Shown here in pieces: positions 1 to 8,561 of a DNA stretch of 64,000 bases. Position 1 is the first letter of the stretch. Each line of letters opens with the position of its first letter. Made by a program: the position numbers and the translations under genes. This DNA is from Fodinibius sp. Rm-B-1B1-1 (lineage in GTDB: Bacteria; Bacteroidota; Rhodothermia; Balneolales; Balneolaceae). The notes beneath the pieces are model-generated. The model was not told the origin of the DNA, ran no database searches, and saw only the letters and a list, made by a program, of their open reading frames with translations. The stretch covers positions 124,001 to 188,000 of the forward strand of contig NZ_JBCFYD010000001.1 of NCBI RefSeq assembly GCF_038594945.1, in the 5' to 3' direction.

Positions 1-728
1 ACCTCTTCCAGAAGATTATCAAGTTGGAATCCAATTTCTTCGGGATTACTCATCGTCATAGATTCCTCATAAATGTAGCGGATGGCGTCCTCGATCGTTT
101 CGAGATGGGTTTCACATATCAGGTATTTTTCTTTGGCAACCTCAAACTTTTTAAGACGCTTCTTAAGGATCCCCACCCGACGTGCCGTCGTTCTCTTTAA
201 TCGTTGTGATTCCATACCCTGCATTTCACGCTCTTCAACCTCCACTTCTCGTTTCAAGCTTTCTTCTACCGACGTGTCCATATACAACCGGTAACGCTTG
301 TGCAGGTCAAGCAGCGTTAAGTAATTAGAAAGCAACTCCTCTACTTTATCACGGATATTTTCCAACAACCCCTGAGAACTGTAGGGGAGCTTATCAAAAT
401 TCTCTTTAATCAATTTTGCAAGATGCTTGAGTACCAAAAAGCGCTTTTGACTTTTTTTATCGAGCTCTTGAAATGTTGACTTTTCGCGCGCCGCCGGATT
501 CTGTTCCCGTACTTTTTTGAGCTTCACGTTTTTTCGGAATCGGGGCAGGCGCGGCACAATCCCTAAATACATCAATTCAACTCCAAACGTCATAGTAAGG
601 ACCAAGTTCGAAATTAACCCCATATCGCTTAGGGCAAAAGCAGAAACCGTAGCAATCAACAGCACTCCCAGGTTAACAGGGTGGAGAAAAGCTTCGCGTG
701 TGAAATTAATGGATTTTTCGTTGCTCAT
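1..728 (-). CDS. Membrane-anchored coiled-coil protein of the psp operon (partial, 3' end beyond left edge)
   Basis: An open frame begins at the ATG at 728 and runs without a stop to base 1, so only the first 242 codons are present. Two hydrophobic stretches (about residues 19-34 and 38-59) suggest a hairpin anchor in the inner membrane. The rest is highly charged and helical (many K, E, R, L), probably a cytoplasmic coiled coil. It starts 6 bases after the stop of the next upstream gene, so it is the third gene of the pspA operon. I do not recognise a named family. Position and architecture suggest a membrane partner of the PspA-type protein, which is inference. Confidence 0.75.
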   Translation of the reverse strand, partial: MSNEKSINFTREAFLHPVNLGVLLIATVSAFALSDMGLISNLVLTMTFGVELMYLGIVPRLPRFRKNVKLKKVREQNPAAREKSTFQELDKKSQKRFLVLKHLAKLIKENFDKLPYSSQGLLENIRDKVEELLSNYLTLLDLHKRYRLYMDTSVEESLKREVEVEEREMQGMESQRLKRTTARRVGILKKRLKKFEVAKEKYLICETHLETIEDAIRYIYEESMTMSNPEEIGFQLDNLLEE

Positions 729-734
729 AATGGC

Positions 735-1196
735 TTAGTCTTCTTCAATATTATCTTTCCCTTGGTGAGCAGGCTCCTCTTTTTCTCCACTGCCAATCGT
801 TTTATTCACCTTTATATCGCTGGCTTGTTTTTCAATTTCCTTATACAAAAGTCCCATCTCCATCTTCACCTGGCGAAGCGTATCTTTTGCTTTAGATTTC
901 CTTAACTCTTCATCCACTTCTTCCTGGCTTACCATATTCTCAGGCTCTTCACCCAGAGAATCCATCGCTAAATCCAAACGGGCTTCTACCGATGCTACCT
1001 TATGTTTTACAGAATACAGAAGATCATCAAAGGCATCTAACAGTTCGCTTTTATCCAAGCTTTTTAATGCGTGTGTAATATTCTGGGTACGCTTAGCTCG
1101 AGCGCCCTGCTCCTTAATCTCCCGTATCTTACGGTAATGCGCCTTATATTCCTCCTTAAGACGGTCCCGCTCCTTCCGATTGGATTCACTCATCAT
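735..1196 (-). CDS. Short PspA-like coiled-coil protein (C-terminal-half paralogue)
   Basis: A 153-residue, strongly charged helical protein without signal peptide or membrane segment, 9 bases downstream of pspA. Its middle aligns by eye with the C-terminal half of the neighbouring PspA: EARLDLAMDS here against EARMELALDS there, then VKMEMG against FKSEMG. Both tails carry KTIGS (here residues 132-136). It therefore looks like a duplicated and shortened PspA rather than an unrelated gene. It lacks the N-terminal amphipathic helix with which PspA binds membranes, so it may act by co-assembling with the full-length protein. Function is inferred from context only. Confidence 0.75.
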   Translation of the reverse strand: MMSESNRKERDRLKEEYKAHYRKIREIKEQGARAKRTQNITHALKSLDKSELLDAFDDLLYSVKHKVASVEARLDLAMDSLGEEPENMVSQEEVDEELRKSKAKDTLRQVKMEMGLLYKEIEKQASDIKVNKTIGSGEKEEPAHQGKDNIEED

Positions 1197-1205
1197 CCTG
1201 CCTCA

Positions 1206-1994
1206 TTAAGATTTAGAACGCTCCTTGCTACCAATGGTTTTATCGGATTGCTTTTCGGAGGATTTTTCATCAATATCGATTTCCCCCTCACCATCAGAAG
1301 AACCTACGCTCTTTTCTTTTTCTGATGCCGTTGTTTTGCCCATTTCGGATTTAAATTGCTCAACCAATTCATGAGCACGTAGTTTTTCAGCATTAGCCTC
1401 AATTTCCATCGTTTCAGTATCAATACTATCAAGCGCCAGCTCCATACGAGCTTCATTTTTGGCCGTTTGCTCATTTAGCCGATTCACCATCTCGTCATGC
1501 GTCTGATCTAACCCTCCTGTTTCAAACTGCTCAAGCGCATCGGCAATCCTGCCCTGCCACTCGGCCCGTTCACTGGCACGCATAGCTTCTTTAGCTTCTT
1601 GGATCTTACGATCTTTTTCACGCATAAACGCCTTCTTCACTTTCAGCGCCTTTTCATACGCCTGCTCAGCAAACTTCAACTGCTCTTTAGAAGTAGAAAG
1701 ATTTTCTTTGGCCTTCTCAAGCTGCATGGCATACCCTTCGGCGATATCATCCCGGTCAGCCTGAATAGCAGATTTAATTTTTGCCGTTAAATCCTTGATC
1801 TTTTTCTCCAGCTTATCTACCTCTTTCTGGAGCATTATTTTATTTGCCTTAACCGTGGCAATATTCTCATTCATCTGGGGAATTTGATCATTAAGATCCC
1901 GGATATTCTGCTCTAAAATAAGTTTAGGATCTTCCATGGAACTGACAAACCCACCAAATAGCGACTTAATTGCACGAATGAATCGTTTAAACAT
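1206..1994 (-). CDS. pspA: PspA/IM30 family membrane-stress protein
   Basis: 262 residues. The N-terminus (MFKRFIRAIKSLFGGF) is the amphipathic helix typical of PspA/Vipp1, followed by the EDPKLILEQNIRDL region and long helical hairpins to about residue 215. This family forms rods and rings on the inner membrane and protects it under stress. Unlike short PspA proteins it has an acidic, low-complexity tail of about 45 residues ending in SDKTIGSKERSKS. It is first in a three-gene minus-strand operon with two accessory coiled-coil genes. No PspF or sigma-54 site was recognised upstream. Confidence 0.9.
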   Translation of the reverse strand: MFKRFIRAIKSLFGGFVSSMEDPKLILEQNIRDLNDQIPQMNENIATVKANKIMLQKEVDKLEKKIKDLTAKIKSAIQADRDDIAEGYAMQLEKAKENLSTSKEQLKFAEQAYEKALKVKKAFMREKDRKIQEAKEAMRASERAEWQGRIADALEQFETGGLDQTHDEMVNRLNEQTAKNEARMELALDSIDTETMEIEANAEKLRAHELVEQFKSEMGKTTASEKEKSVGSSDGEGEIDIDEKSSEKQSDKTIGSKERSKS

Positions 1995-2030
1995 AGTATT
2001 TTTCTTTTTTATTAAACTTTGCCCTGCCCT

Positions 2031-2060
2031 AAGGTACTGTTGGTTACCCCAAGTACTGTA
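2031..2060. repeat. Direct repeat AAG(G)TACTGT x2 upstream of pspA
   Basis: GTACTGT occurs at 2034-2040 and 2053-2059, 19 bases apart (about two helical turns), in the 106-base gap between pspA and the phosphorylase gene. It lies about 40-65 bases upstream of the pspA start, where a regulator could bind. Only the sequence repeat is seen; the role is a guess. Confidence 0.3.
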
Positions 2061-2100
2061 AAGTTATGTTAATTTAGTGATATTGCAATTAATAACCGCC

Positions 2101-3441
2101 TTACATTTCGTGAACTCCGTTTTTATCAACGCGGTGTGTAATCATCTTTAGCTTTTCAACTGATTGCTCACGAATAGTAAACGCATTTTCGAGTTTATTA
2201 ATTGCCGTTTCTGTTAACTGTTTGTTGTTCGTAAAACCAACCGCCAATGTTTCACCCTTTTTTACCTGATCACCTATCTTTTTCTTTAGCTCAATACCCG
2301 CTGCCGGATCGATGATATCATCTTTTTTCTTCCTGCCGGCTCCTAACTCCAATGATCCCATACCAATGCTATAGGCATCAATCTCTGATATATATCCTGA
2401 TTGCGGTGCGGAAAATTCAAAAGAGTATTCGGTATGGTCATAGGCTGAAAAATCTTTTAAAACGCTTGTATCGCCCCCCTGCTCTTCGGTCAGCTCCAGC
2501 CATTTTTCAAAAGCCTGTCCATTCTCTATGGCTTGATGACTCATTTTAATACCTTCTTTTACAGAAGAGACCTTACCTCCAAGCATAATCATGGTCCCCG
2601 CAAGCATATGGGTAACTTCCATTACATCATCAGGCCCTTTCCCCTGTAGCCCATCCATTGACTCTTCCATTTCCAGCCAGTTACCAATCTTGTACCCTAA
2701 CGGCTGGTTCATATTCGTCAAGTAAGCTACCGTTTCTTTCCCAAAATCCTCACCAATAGCTACCAGTGCTTCGGCCAATTCCTCCGCCTCTTCCCGTGTC
2801 TTCATAAACGCTCCGGAACCAAACTTCACATCCAGTACCAACGCATCTATCCCCTCAGCCAACTTTTTACTCATGATGCTTCCGGCAATTAACGGAATAG
2901 ACTCCACCGTTGCCGTCACATCACGCAGTGCATACAGGCGCTTGTCGGCTGGAGCCACTTCCTCGGTCTGACCGGCCATAACCATATTGCATTTAGCCAA
3001 AATTTGCTGATACCGCTCCAACGTCATATCTACATTAAAGCCGGGTACCGATTCCATCTTATCAAGGGTCCCCCCTGTATGACCTAAACCGCGTCCAGAA
3101 ATCATCGGTACCGGCACGCCACAACTGGCTACAATGGGTGCTAAAATAAGCGAAAGCTTATCCCCCACCCCTCCTGTGGAATGCTTATCTACTTTCTTAC
3201 CGGGAATATCGCTTAAATCGAGCACCCGTCCCGAGTGCAACATCGAATGCGTAAGCGCCGAAGCCTCATCTTCATCCAATCCATTTAAATACGAAGCCAT
3301 CAAAAAGGCACTCATCTGATAATCGGGCACCTCATCTTTTGTGTATTCCTCAATCAGATAAGAGATTTCATCTCTATTAAGTTGTTGGGTGTCTCGTTTT
3401 TTTCGAATTAAGGAAACAATATTGTACTCTTTGGAACTCAT
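2101..3441 (-). CDS. Pyrimidine-nucleoside / thymidine phosphorylase
   Basis: 446 residues, normal for the NP-II family that converts thymidine or uridine plus phosphate to base and (deoxy)ribose-1-phosphate in pyrimidine salvage. The phosphate-binding signature KHSTGGVGDK is at residues 86-95 and SGRGLGHTGGTLDKMES at about 115-131. The C-terminal barrel-like domain is complete (VKKGETLAVGFTNN). It is probably monocistronic, divergent from pdxB with a 70-base gap. Sequence alone does not tell DeoA (thymidine) from Pdp (uridine and thymidine). Confidence 0.92.
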   Translation of the reverse strand: MSSKEYNIVSLIRKKRDTQQLNRDEISYLIEEYTKDEVPDYQMSAFLMASYLNGLDEDEASALTHSMLHSGRVLDLSDIPGKKVDKHSTGGVGDKLSLILAPIVASCGVPVPMISGRGLGHTGGTLDKMESVPGFNVDMTLERYQQILAKCNMVMAGQTEEVAPADKRLYALRDVTATVESIPLIAGSIMSKKLAEGIDALVLDVKFGSGAFMKTREEAEELAEALVAIGEDFGKETVAYLTNMNQPLGYKIGNWLEMEESMDGLQGKGPDDVMEVTHMLAGTMIMLGGKVSSVKEGIKMSHQAIENGQAFEKWLELTEEQGGDTSVLKDFSAYDHTEYSFEFSAPQSGYISEIDAYSIGMGSLELGAGRKKKDDIIDPAAGIELKKKIGDQVKKGETLAVGFTNNKQLTETAINKLENAFTIREQSVEKLKMITHRVDKNGVHEM

Positions 3442-3511
3442 GGAGCTTTGCCGTTAAATTATTTTTCTTGTGAGCTAAATTTCTTCAACGTCTACTATTC
3501 AAAATCCTCTG

Positions 3512-4645
3512 ATGATCAACGTTTTAGCCGATAAATATCTATATAATATACAGGCTTATCTACCTGAAAGTGTAAATTTACAACTTTTTGATCCGGCTCA
3601 GGGTTTACCAACCGAGGTTGAACAAGCCCATGCGATGCTCATTCGTACGGTTATCCCCATCAACAAACAGACGCTTCCTAATATTCCTGATCAGCTACAA
3701 TTTATCGGCACAGGATCTTCAGGTACCGACCATGTAGATCAATCGTATCTTAAAACCCATAACATTCACTTTGCCGATGCCGCGGGATGCAATGCTCGGT
3801 CAGTGGCCGAATATGTAGCTACGGCACTATTAATATGGTCAGAAAAAAGGAACACCCCCCTTCATGAGTTATCTATCGGGATTGTTGGTGCAGGTAATGC
3901 AGGCACGCAAGTAAGTCGAATACTTGAAGAGTTAGGATTACAAATAGTGTCCTACGATCCTCCACGGGCACAACGCGAAAAGCACTTTAATTCTGCATCG
4001 CGCGATGAAGTACTGGCCTGTGATATTCTCTCGTTTCATACTCCACTTGATAAAACCGGCAAATATGCCACCTACCATTGGTTAGACGAAGAAAAGCTAT
4101 CCAATAATGCTTTTCACCTCATCATTAACGCAGCCCGAGGCGGAGTGGTGGATGAAAGAGCCCTACTTACCGCGATGAAGCAAGGAAAAGTCCGAGATAT
4201 CATTATCGATACGTGGGAAAATGAACCTGATATCCACTTGGATACGGCGGGGACTTCTTTTCTAAAAACGCCTCATATCGCGGGATACTCCGTGCAAGCC
4301 AAAGAAAATGCCTCTAAATTTATTGCAAATGATTTGATTGCCCATTTTGACCTGGAGCGCTCTCAAAAATTAGCCGAAACAAATCCAACAACTTTTGATA
4401 ACGACCTGTCATCGTTTGATTCCATTTCATCCCTGCTAAAGGAATTACATCCCATAAAAAAATATGAAGAACAGTTAACGGACATCATTAAAAACCATCC
4501 TGAGGAGCGGGGAAAGCTATTCAACAAACTACGTGCGGAATTCCCGCTACGGCAACAATTTACTCATACCGAACTCCCTGCCAACTATTTTGAGAAATTT
4601 CCGCTCCTCAATGATTTAGGGTTTTTGAAAATTAGCTCATCCTAA
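3512..4645 (+). CDS. pdxB: 4-phosphoerythronate dehydrogenase PdxB
   Basis: 377 residues of the D-isomer 2-hydroxyacid dehydrogenase family. The NAD-binding GAGNAG motif is at 126-131, the INAARGGVVDE segment at about 205-215, and the catalytic His lies in PHIAGY (about 255). A roughly 90-residue C-terminal region after the catalytic domain fits the PdxB dimerisation domain, which separates it from SerA-type paralogues. It oxidises 4-phosphoerythronate in the DXP-dependent route to pyridoxal phosphate. Its last 14 bases overlap the 3' end of the convergent tatD gene, so there is no room for a separate terminator. Confidence 0.88.
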   Translation: MINVLADKYLYNIQAYLPESVNLQLFDPAQGLPTEVEQAHAMLIRTVIPINKQTLPNIPDQLQFIGTGSSGTDHVDQSYLKTHNIHFADAAGCNARSVAEYVATALLIWSEKRNTPLHELSIGIVGAGNAGTQVSRILEELGLQIVSYDPPRAQREKHFNSASRDEVLACDILSFHTPLDKTGKYATYHWLDEEKLSNNAFHLIINAARGGVVDERALLTAMKQGKVRDIIIDTWENEPDIHLDTAGTSFLKTPHIAGYSVQAKENASKFIANDLIAHFDLERSQKLAETNPTTFDNDLSSFDSISSLLKELHPIKKYEEQLTDIIKNHPEERGKLFNKLRAEFPLRQQFTHTELPANYFEKFPLLNDLGFLKISSS

Positions 4646-5393
4646 AAAGGCTGAGGGCGTTTCTATCCGTAACCCTTTCCACTTCTTCGATCGACAGATT
4701 CATCACTTCGGCCAGACGTGCTGCGGTATGTATTACAAAGGAAGGTTCGTTGCGCTTTCCACGCTTGGGATGCGGAGCCAAATAAGGGGCATCGGTTTCA
4801 ATGATCATATCTTCAAGAGGCAATTGGGCCACGGCCTGATCAACATTAGCATTACGAAAGGTAAAAATGCCACCAACCCCCAATTTAAGTCCCAAGTCTA
4901 TGGCTCGTTTTCCTTCGTCCGCCGTTCCGGTAAAAGAATGCCAAACTCCCGACAGGCTGCCATCCTGCTCTGCTTCAATAACATCTAAAAGGTCCGCCGT
5001 ACTATCTCGATTATGCAGCACTATGGGTTTTTGTACCGCTTTAGCTACCCGGCAATGCATCTGCAGACTTTGCTGCTGCTCCTGCTTGTAACTCTCATCC
5101 CAGTAATAATCTAAACCCGTTTCCCCCACGGCCACAAAATCATCGCGACTACAAAGCTCCATCAAGGTCTCTTCATCCGTCCCTTTGCCATCGTTGACAC
5201 TTGTGGGATGAATGCCCGCCATTTTGTGGAAAGATATCTCCGGATGCGATAATTCATCCATTTTAGGGAGAGAGGCCAAATCAATAGCCGGCAAAAAAAT
5301 ATGAGACACTCCCTCATCTGCTGCGCGGTTCAGCACTTGGTCAAGATCATCAGAAAATTGATCCAGATAGAGGTGACAATGGGTATCAATCAC
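4632..5393 (-). CDS. tatD: TatD family metal-dependent hydrolase / DNase
   Basis: 253 residues, full length for TatD. Metal ligands are visible: THCH at residues 4-7, GETGLDYYWD near 93-102, LHNRDS near 127-132, HSFTG near 152-156 and IIETDAPYLAP near 197-207. The family are 3'-5' exonucleases or deacylating hydrolases with a TIM-barrel fold. The start is GTG at 5393, overlapping the TGA of the upstream kinase gene by 4 bases (GTGA), a sign of translational coupling. Its 3' end overlaps pdxB by 14 bases. Confidence 0.92.
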   Translation of the reverse strand: MIDTHCHLYLDQFSDDLDQVLNRAADEGVSHIFLPAIDLASLPKMDELSHPEISFHKMAGIHPTSVNDGKGTDEETLMELCSRDDFVAVGETGLDYYWDESYKQEQQQSLQMHCRVAKAVQKPIVLHNRDSTADLLDVIEAEQDGSLSGVWHSFTGTADEGKRAIDLGLKLGVGGIFTFRNANVDQAVAQLPLEDMIIETDAPYLAPHPKRGKRNEPSFVIHTAARLAEVMNLSIEEVERVTDRNALSLFRMS

Positions 5394-6244
5394 GATTCTT
5401 TCAGTTTTGGATCAGTATGAAAGGTTACAAGTCGCTCCATAGGATTTTTTATGAACTGGCCAGAACTGAAGCCATATTCTGCCAAAATCTCATTAATCAA
5501 CTCTTGGTAGGCGAAGGCAACCGAACCAATAAACCGTACTTCGTAATCCTGAGCATTGGTATAGTTTAATACAATGCGCGAAATAAAGTTATCAAATCCT
5601 TCATACAGCATTTCTTTCACAAAGGGATGATCGCTATGCTCCCCTAAAAAAGCACCATAAGAAGCAATAAACCTACTTTTTTGCTCCCCATCATATAACC
5701 CCTTATTAATATGCTCAAGCGACATATTATAATTTTCCTCGAGATCCTTTTTCAAATCATCGGGAATTTCAAAACGGAAATATTTATTAATCAGTTTTTT
5801 CCCAAAGTAACCGGCACTACCCTCATCCCCCAGAATAAATGCCAATGATGGAATATGTTCAATGATTTTTTCGCCATCATACAAACACGAATTAGAACCA
5901 GTGCCAAGAATGCAGGCAATCCCCGGCTCATTAAAAAAACAAGCTCTTGCTGCTCCAAGCAGATCGTGATATATATTTTTATTCGCATCAGGAAAGCACA
6001 AATCAAGGGCTTTTTTTATGGTCTGATATTTCTTCTCCCCATCACAACCCGCACCATAAAAGAACAGCTCTTCAACAGGTTCATCAAGTTCTGGTAATAA
6101 ATTTTCATGGATAACTTTTTCAATACTTTCTGTAGTATGATAGTAGGGATTAAGCCCTTCTGTAAAGTAGGTGTCAGCCTGGCCTTCATTAACCAAACAC
6201 CATTCTGTTTTCGTTGCACCGCTGTCAGCAATTAAAATACTCAT
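5390..6244 (-). CDS. BadF/BadG-type ATPase, N-acetylglucosamine kinase-like
   Basis: 284 residues of the ASKHA sugar-kinase/BadF fold. The phosphate-1 loop is DSGATKTEW (residues 7-15), the phosphate-2 loop LGTGSNS is near 113-119, and the third ATP-contact region is GSVAFAY. Proteins of this size in Bacteroidota are annotated as N-acetylglucosamine kinases, which would return GlcNAc from peptidoglycan turnover to UDP-GlcNAc synthesis. A NamZ-like muramidase gene lies in the same window (53516). Substrate is inferred. The gene is coupled to tatD by a 4-base overlap. Confidence 0.75.
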   Translation of the reverse strand: MSILIADSGATKTEWCLVNEGQADTYFTEGLNPYYHTTESIEKVIHENLLPELDEPVEELFFYGAGCDGEKKYQTIKKALDLCFPDANKNIYHDLLGAARACFFNEPGIACILGTGSNSCLYDGEKIIEHIPSLAFILGDEGSAGYFGKKLINKYFRFEIPDDLKKDLEENYNMSLEHINKGLYDGEQKSRFIASYGAFLGEHSDHPFVKEMLYEGFDNFISRIVLNYTNAQDYEVRFIGSVAFAYQELINEILAEYGFSSGQFIKNPMERLVTFHTDPKLKES

Positions 6245-6273
6245 TAGTCACTTTTCCATTGTAATTTCCGCGC

Positions 6274-6281
6274 CAAATCTA
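6274..6281 (-). promoter_or_regulatory. Candidate -7 box TAGATTTG for the kinase-tatD operon
   Basis: Read on the minus strand, 6281 to 6274 is TAGATTTG, matching the Bacteroidota -7 consensus TAnnTTTG. It lies about 30 bases upstream of the ATG at 6244, and a weak GTTG-type -33 element sits about 21 bases further upstream. This is a pattern match only. Confidence 0.4.
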
Positions 6282-6385
6282 AGCAATTTTGACGCCATCC
6301 TACAACCCTCTATATAAGATAGAGACTATGCCAAATTCTACCTATTATTAGCTGCTGTATAAATGTATAAAAATCATATATCGGG

Positions 6386-7168
6386 ATGAAACTAACCTAT
6401 AGCAATTACCTTAAAGTTGACGAACTCTTGGAACTCCAGCAACTACAGTCAGAGCCGGAGGAACACGACGAGATGCTTTTTATTATTATTCACCAGACCT
6501 ATGAGCTATGGTTTAAACAGATTTTACACGAAATGGATAAACTCCGGGAGGATCTAAAAGCCGGAAAAACCTGGGGGGCTGTTAAAACGATGAAGCGGAT
6601 ATTAACCATCCTCAAAACTATGGTTGCCCAAATTGACATCCTGGAAACCATGACACCACTTGAATTTGATAGCTTCCGTGGATTTTTAGATGAAGCCAGC
6701 GGATTTCAGTCGGTGCAATTCCGAGAAGTAGAGATGATATGCGGACATCGATCAGAGCATATTCTCCAAGTTCATAAAGACCAGCCCCAATATGTTGAGC
6801 GAATGAAAGAACGCATGGCTGAACCCACGCTCTGGGAGTGTTTTTGCAAATTTCTTCAGCAAAAAGGATACGATGCCAAAATGCCGGAGCGCAAACATAG
6901 CAATGGATTGCTGTACGATCCCTCTGAAGAAAACCAGGATGTATTGCTCCATATTATGCAAAACGATCAGGAAACGGCTATGCTCTGCGAGTTGTTTGTG
7001 GATTTTGACGAGGGGATGCAAGAATGGCGCTACCGCCACGTAAAAATGGTTGAACGTACCATTGGTAATAAAATGGGCACCGGCGGTTCAAGCGGTGTCG
7101 ACTACCTGCGCAAAACATTACACCAACGCATTTTTCCCGATCTCTGGGAAATACGATCAGAAATTTAA
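6386..7168 (+). CDS. kynA: Tryptophan 2,3-dioxygenase
   Basis: 260 residues. It has the TDO landmarks: FIIIHQTYELWFKQIL with the distal His at 36, RGFLDEASGFQSVQFRE at 98-114, WRYRH with the proximal heme His at 218, and GTGGSSGVDYLR at 231-242. The enzyme opens the indole ring of L-tryptophan with O2 to give N-formylkynurenine. The kynureninase-like gene begins 11 bases downstream, so the two form a kynurenine-pathway operon. A kynurenine formamidase, needed between the two steps, is not present in this window. Confidence 0.95.
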   Translation: MKLTYSNYLKVDELLELQQLQSEPEEHDEMLFIIIHQTYELWFKQILHEMDKLREDLKAGKTWGAVKTMKRILTILKTMVAQIDILETMTPLEFDSFRGFLDEASGFQSVQFREVEMICGHRSEHILQVHKDQPQYVERMKERMAEPTLWECFCKFLQQKGYDAKMPERKHSNGLLYDPSEENQDVLLHIMQNDQETAMLCELFVDFDEGMQEWRYRHVKMVERTIGNKMGTGGSSGVDYLRKTLHQRIFPDLWEIRSEI

Positions 7169-7179
7169 TTCCTATCCAA

Positions 7180-8367
7180 ATGTCACACGATATTAATCAG
7201 CTGGCTCAAAAACTGGCCCCACACTATTCGCAATTTGATGTAAGTAACCGGCTTCTTTTTACGGGCCATTCGCACCAGGCCTGGCCCGATGTTGCACGCG
7301 AGGGACTGCAGGAAGCATTTGAAGTTGCTGCCTCAGAAATCGACAACAAATGGAACCCTGCTTTTGAGAAAATTGAAACACTCCGTAATTACCTGCGCAA
7401 TTATTATGATGATCCGGATGGCATGTATTGCCTCGGACAAAATACGCATCAACTGTTGGTATCGTGGCTTTCAAGCTTTGACCTGCAGCAAAAACCTAAA
7501 ATTATTACTACTGACAGTGAATTTCACTCGATGGCACGTCAGCTTAAACGGTTGAAAGAAGAAGGAGTCGAAATTATTACTGTTGATGGTCATGCTGATG
7601 ATATCGTGAATCAAATTGAACATGCTATTGATGACAACGTTTCAGCTGTAATGCTATCTCGCGTCTATTTCAATAGCGGGATTGTCAATCAACATATCGG
7701 CGAAATAGCCAAAATTACAAAAGCGCATAACATCCCTTTTTTAGTTGATGATTATCATGGTACTAATGTTATGCCCCTGTCTATTTCTGATGAAGACCTT
7801 AATCACTGCTACTTTTTGATTGGCGGATATAAGTACTTGCAATGGGGCGAAGGAAACTGCTTTTTACGTTATCCAAAAGATTGTGAATTACGCCCTGCCA
7901 TTACGGGATGGTTTGCTTCCTTCAGTCAACTTGACAAAGCTAAAAGCGATCGAGTTTCTTACGCAGATGACCACCAACGGTTTGCCAGTGGAACGTTTGA
8001 TACAACATCACAATTCAGGGCAGCAAGAGTTGTAGCATTTTTTGATCAGATGAATTTAACTCCTAAGGTGCTACATAAACAATATCAGCAACAGATAGCG
8101 TTACTGCGAAATACGTTTTCAAACTATAATTTTGACACTGACGTTATTAAAATTGCCCATGAAGAACCCATAGAAAATATTGGCGGATTTTTGGCTTTTC
8201 GATCTCCATTTGCCCGAACTATTAGAACAAAGCTCATGGACAAGGGGGTGTTTACCGATGCCCGTGGTGACATCCTGCGCTTTGGCGTGGCTCCTTATAT
8301 TACCTCTCATCAAATTAAACAGGCGATAGAAGAATTAGACAGCATTATATCCAAAATCAATCCATAG
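7180..8367 (+). CDS. Kynureninase-like class V aminotransferase-fold enzyme
   Basis: 395 residues of the fold-type I PLP family. The Schiff-base Lys is probably K218 in GGYKYLQWGEGN, preceded by the cofactor Asp in VDDYHG (189-194). The N-terminal block LLFTGHSHQAWPD replaces the usual YLNGNSLG-type motif of canonical kynureninases, so this is a divergent subgroup. Its place 11 bases after tryptophan dioxygenase supports cleavage of kynurenine to anthranilate plus alanine. Another Cβ-Cγ lyase or a desulfurase-like reaction cannot be excluded. Confidence 0.7.
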   Translation: MSHDINQLAQKLAPHYSQFDVSNRLLFTGHSHQAWPDVAREGLQEAFEVAASEIDNKWNPAFEKIETLRNYLRNYYDDPDGMYCLGQNTHQLLVSWLSSFDLQQKPKIITTDSEFHSMARQLKRLKEEGVEIITVDGHADDIVNQIEHAIDDNVSAVMLSRVYFNSGIVNQHIGEIAKITKAHNIPFLVDDYHGTNVMPLSISDEDLNHCYFLIGGYKYLQWGEGNCFLRYPKDCELRPAITGWFASFSQLDKAKSDRVSYADDHQRFASGTFDTTSQFRAARVVAFFDQMNLTPKVLHKQYQQQIALLRNTFSNYNFDTDVIKIAHEEPIENIGGFLAFRSPFARTIRTKLMDKGVFTDARGDILRFGVAPYITSHQIKQAIEELDSIISKINP

Positions 8368-8408
8368 TGTAAGGATCAGGTTCTTAAATGGTCTTACTAA
8401 AAAGACTA

Positions 8409-8465
8409 CCACTAAGACACTATCAACATATATCTCTTAACTTCATGAGCTTCGTGCCTTAGTGG
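8409..8465. repeat. Imperfect inverted repeat CCACTAAG(A/G)CAC between kynureninase and recA
   Basis: The left arm is CCACTAAGACAC (8409-8420) and the right arm GTGCCTTAGTGG (8454-8465). They are complementary at 11 of 12 positions with a 33-base loop. There is no T-run after it. The right arm continues the theme TTCGTGCCTTAGTGGTT, a wording I have seen recur as short dispersed repeats in environmental genomes. It could be a dispersed repeat pair or a weak terminator. Confidence 0.5.
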
Positions 8466-8489
8466 TTCCGCAAAATCCTTAAAGATAGC

Positions 8490-8505
8490 TGACACTACGT
8501 TGTCA
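8490..8505. promoter_or_regulatory. Dyad TGACA-N6-TGTCA upstream of recA (candidate SOS/LexA-type operator)
   Basis: A perfect 16-base palindrome in its outer ten bases, centred about 65 bases before the recA ATG. It is followed by TTGACC at 8521-8526 and an AT-rich stretch that may be the promoter. recA is usually under LexA control and LexA sites are lineage-specific dyads, so this is the natural candidate. No experimental motif for this lineage is assumed. The same core GACA-N6-TGTC recurs six times at 48165-48293. Confidence 0.45.
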
Positions 8506-8561
8506 TTAATATTTAATATATTGACCTGTGAAAATTCAAAAACCTAATTACTCTCTCATTT

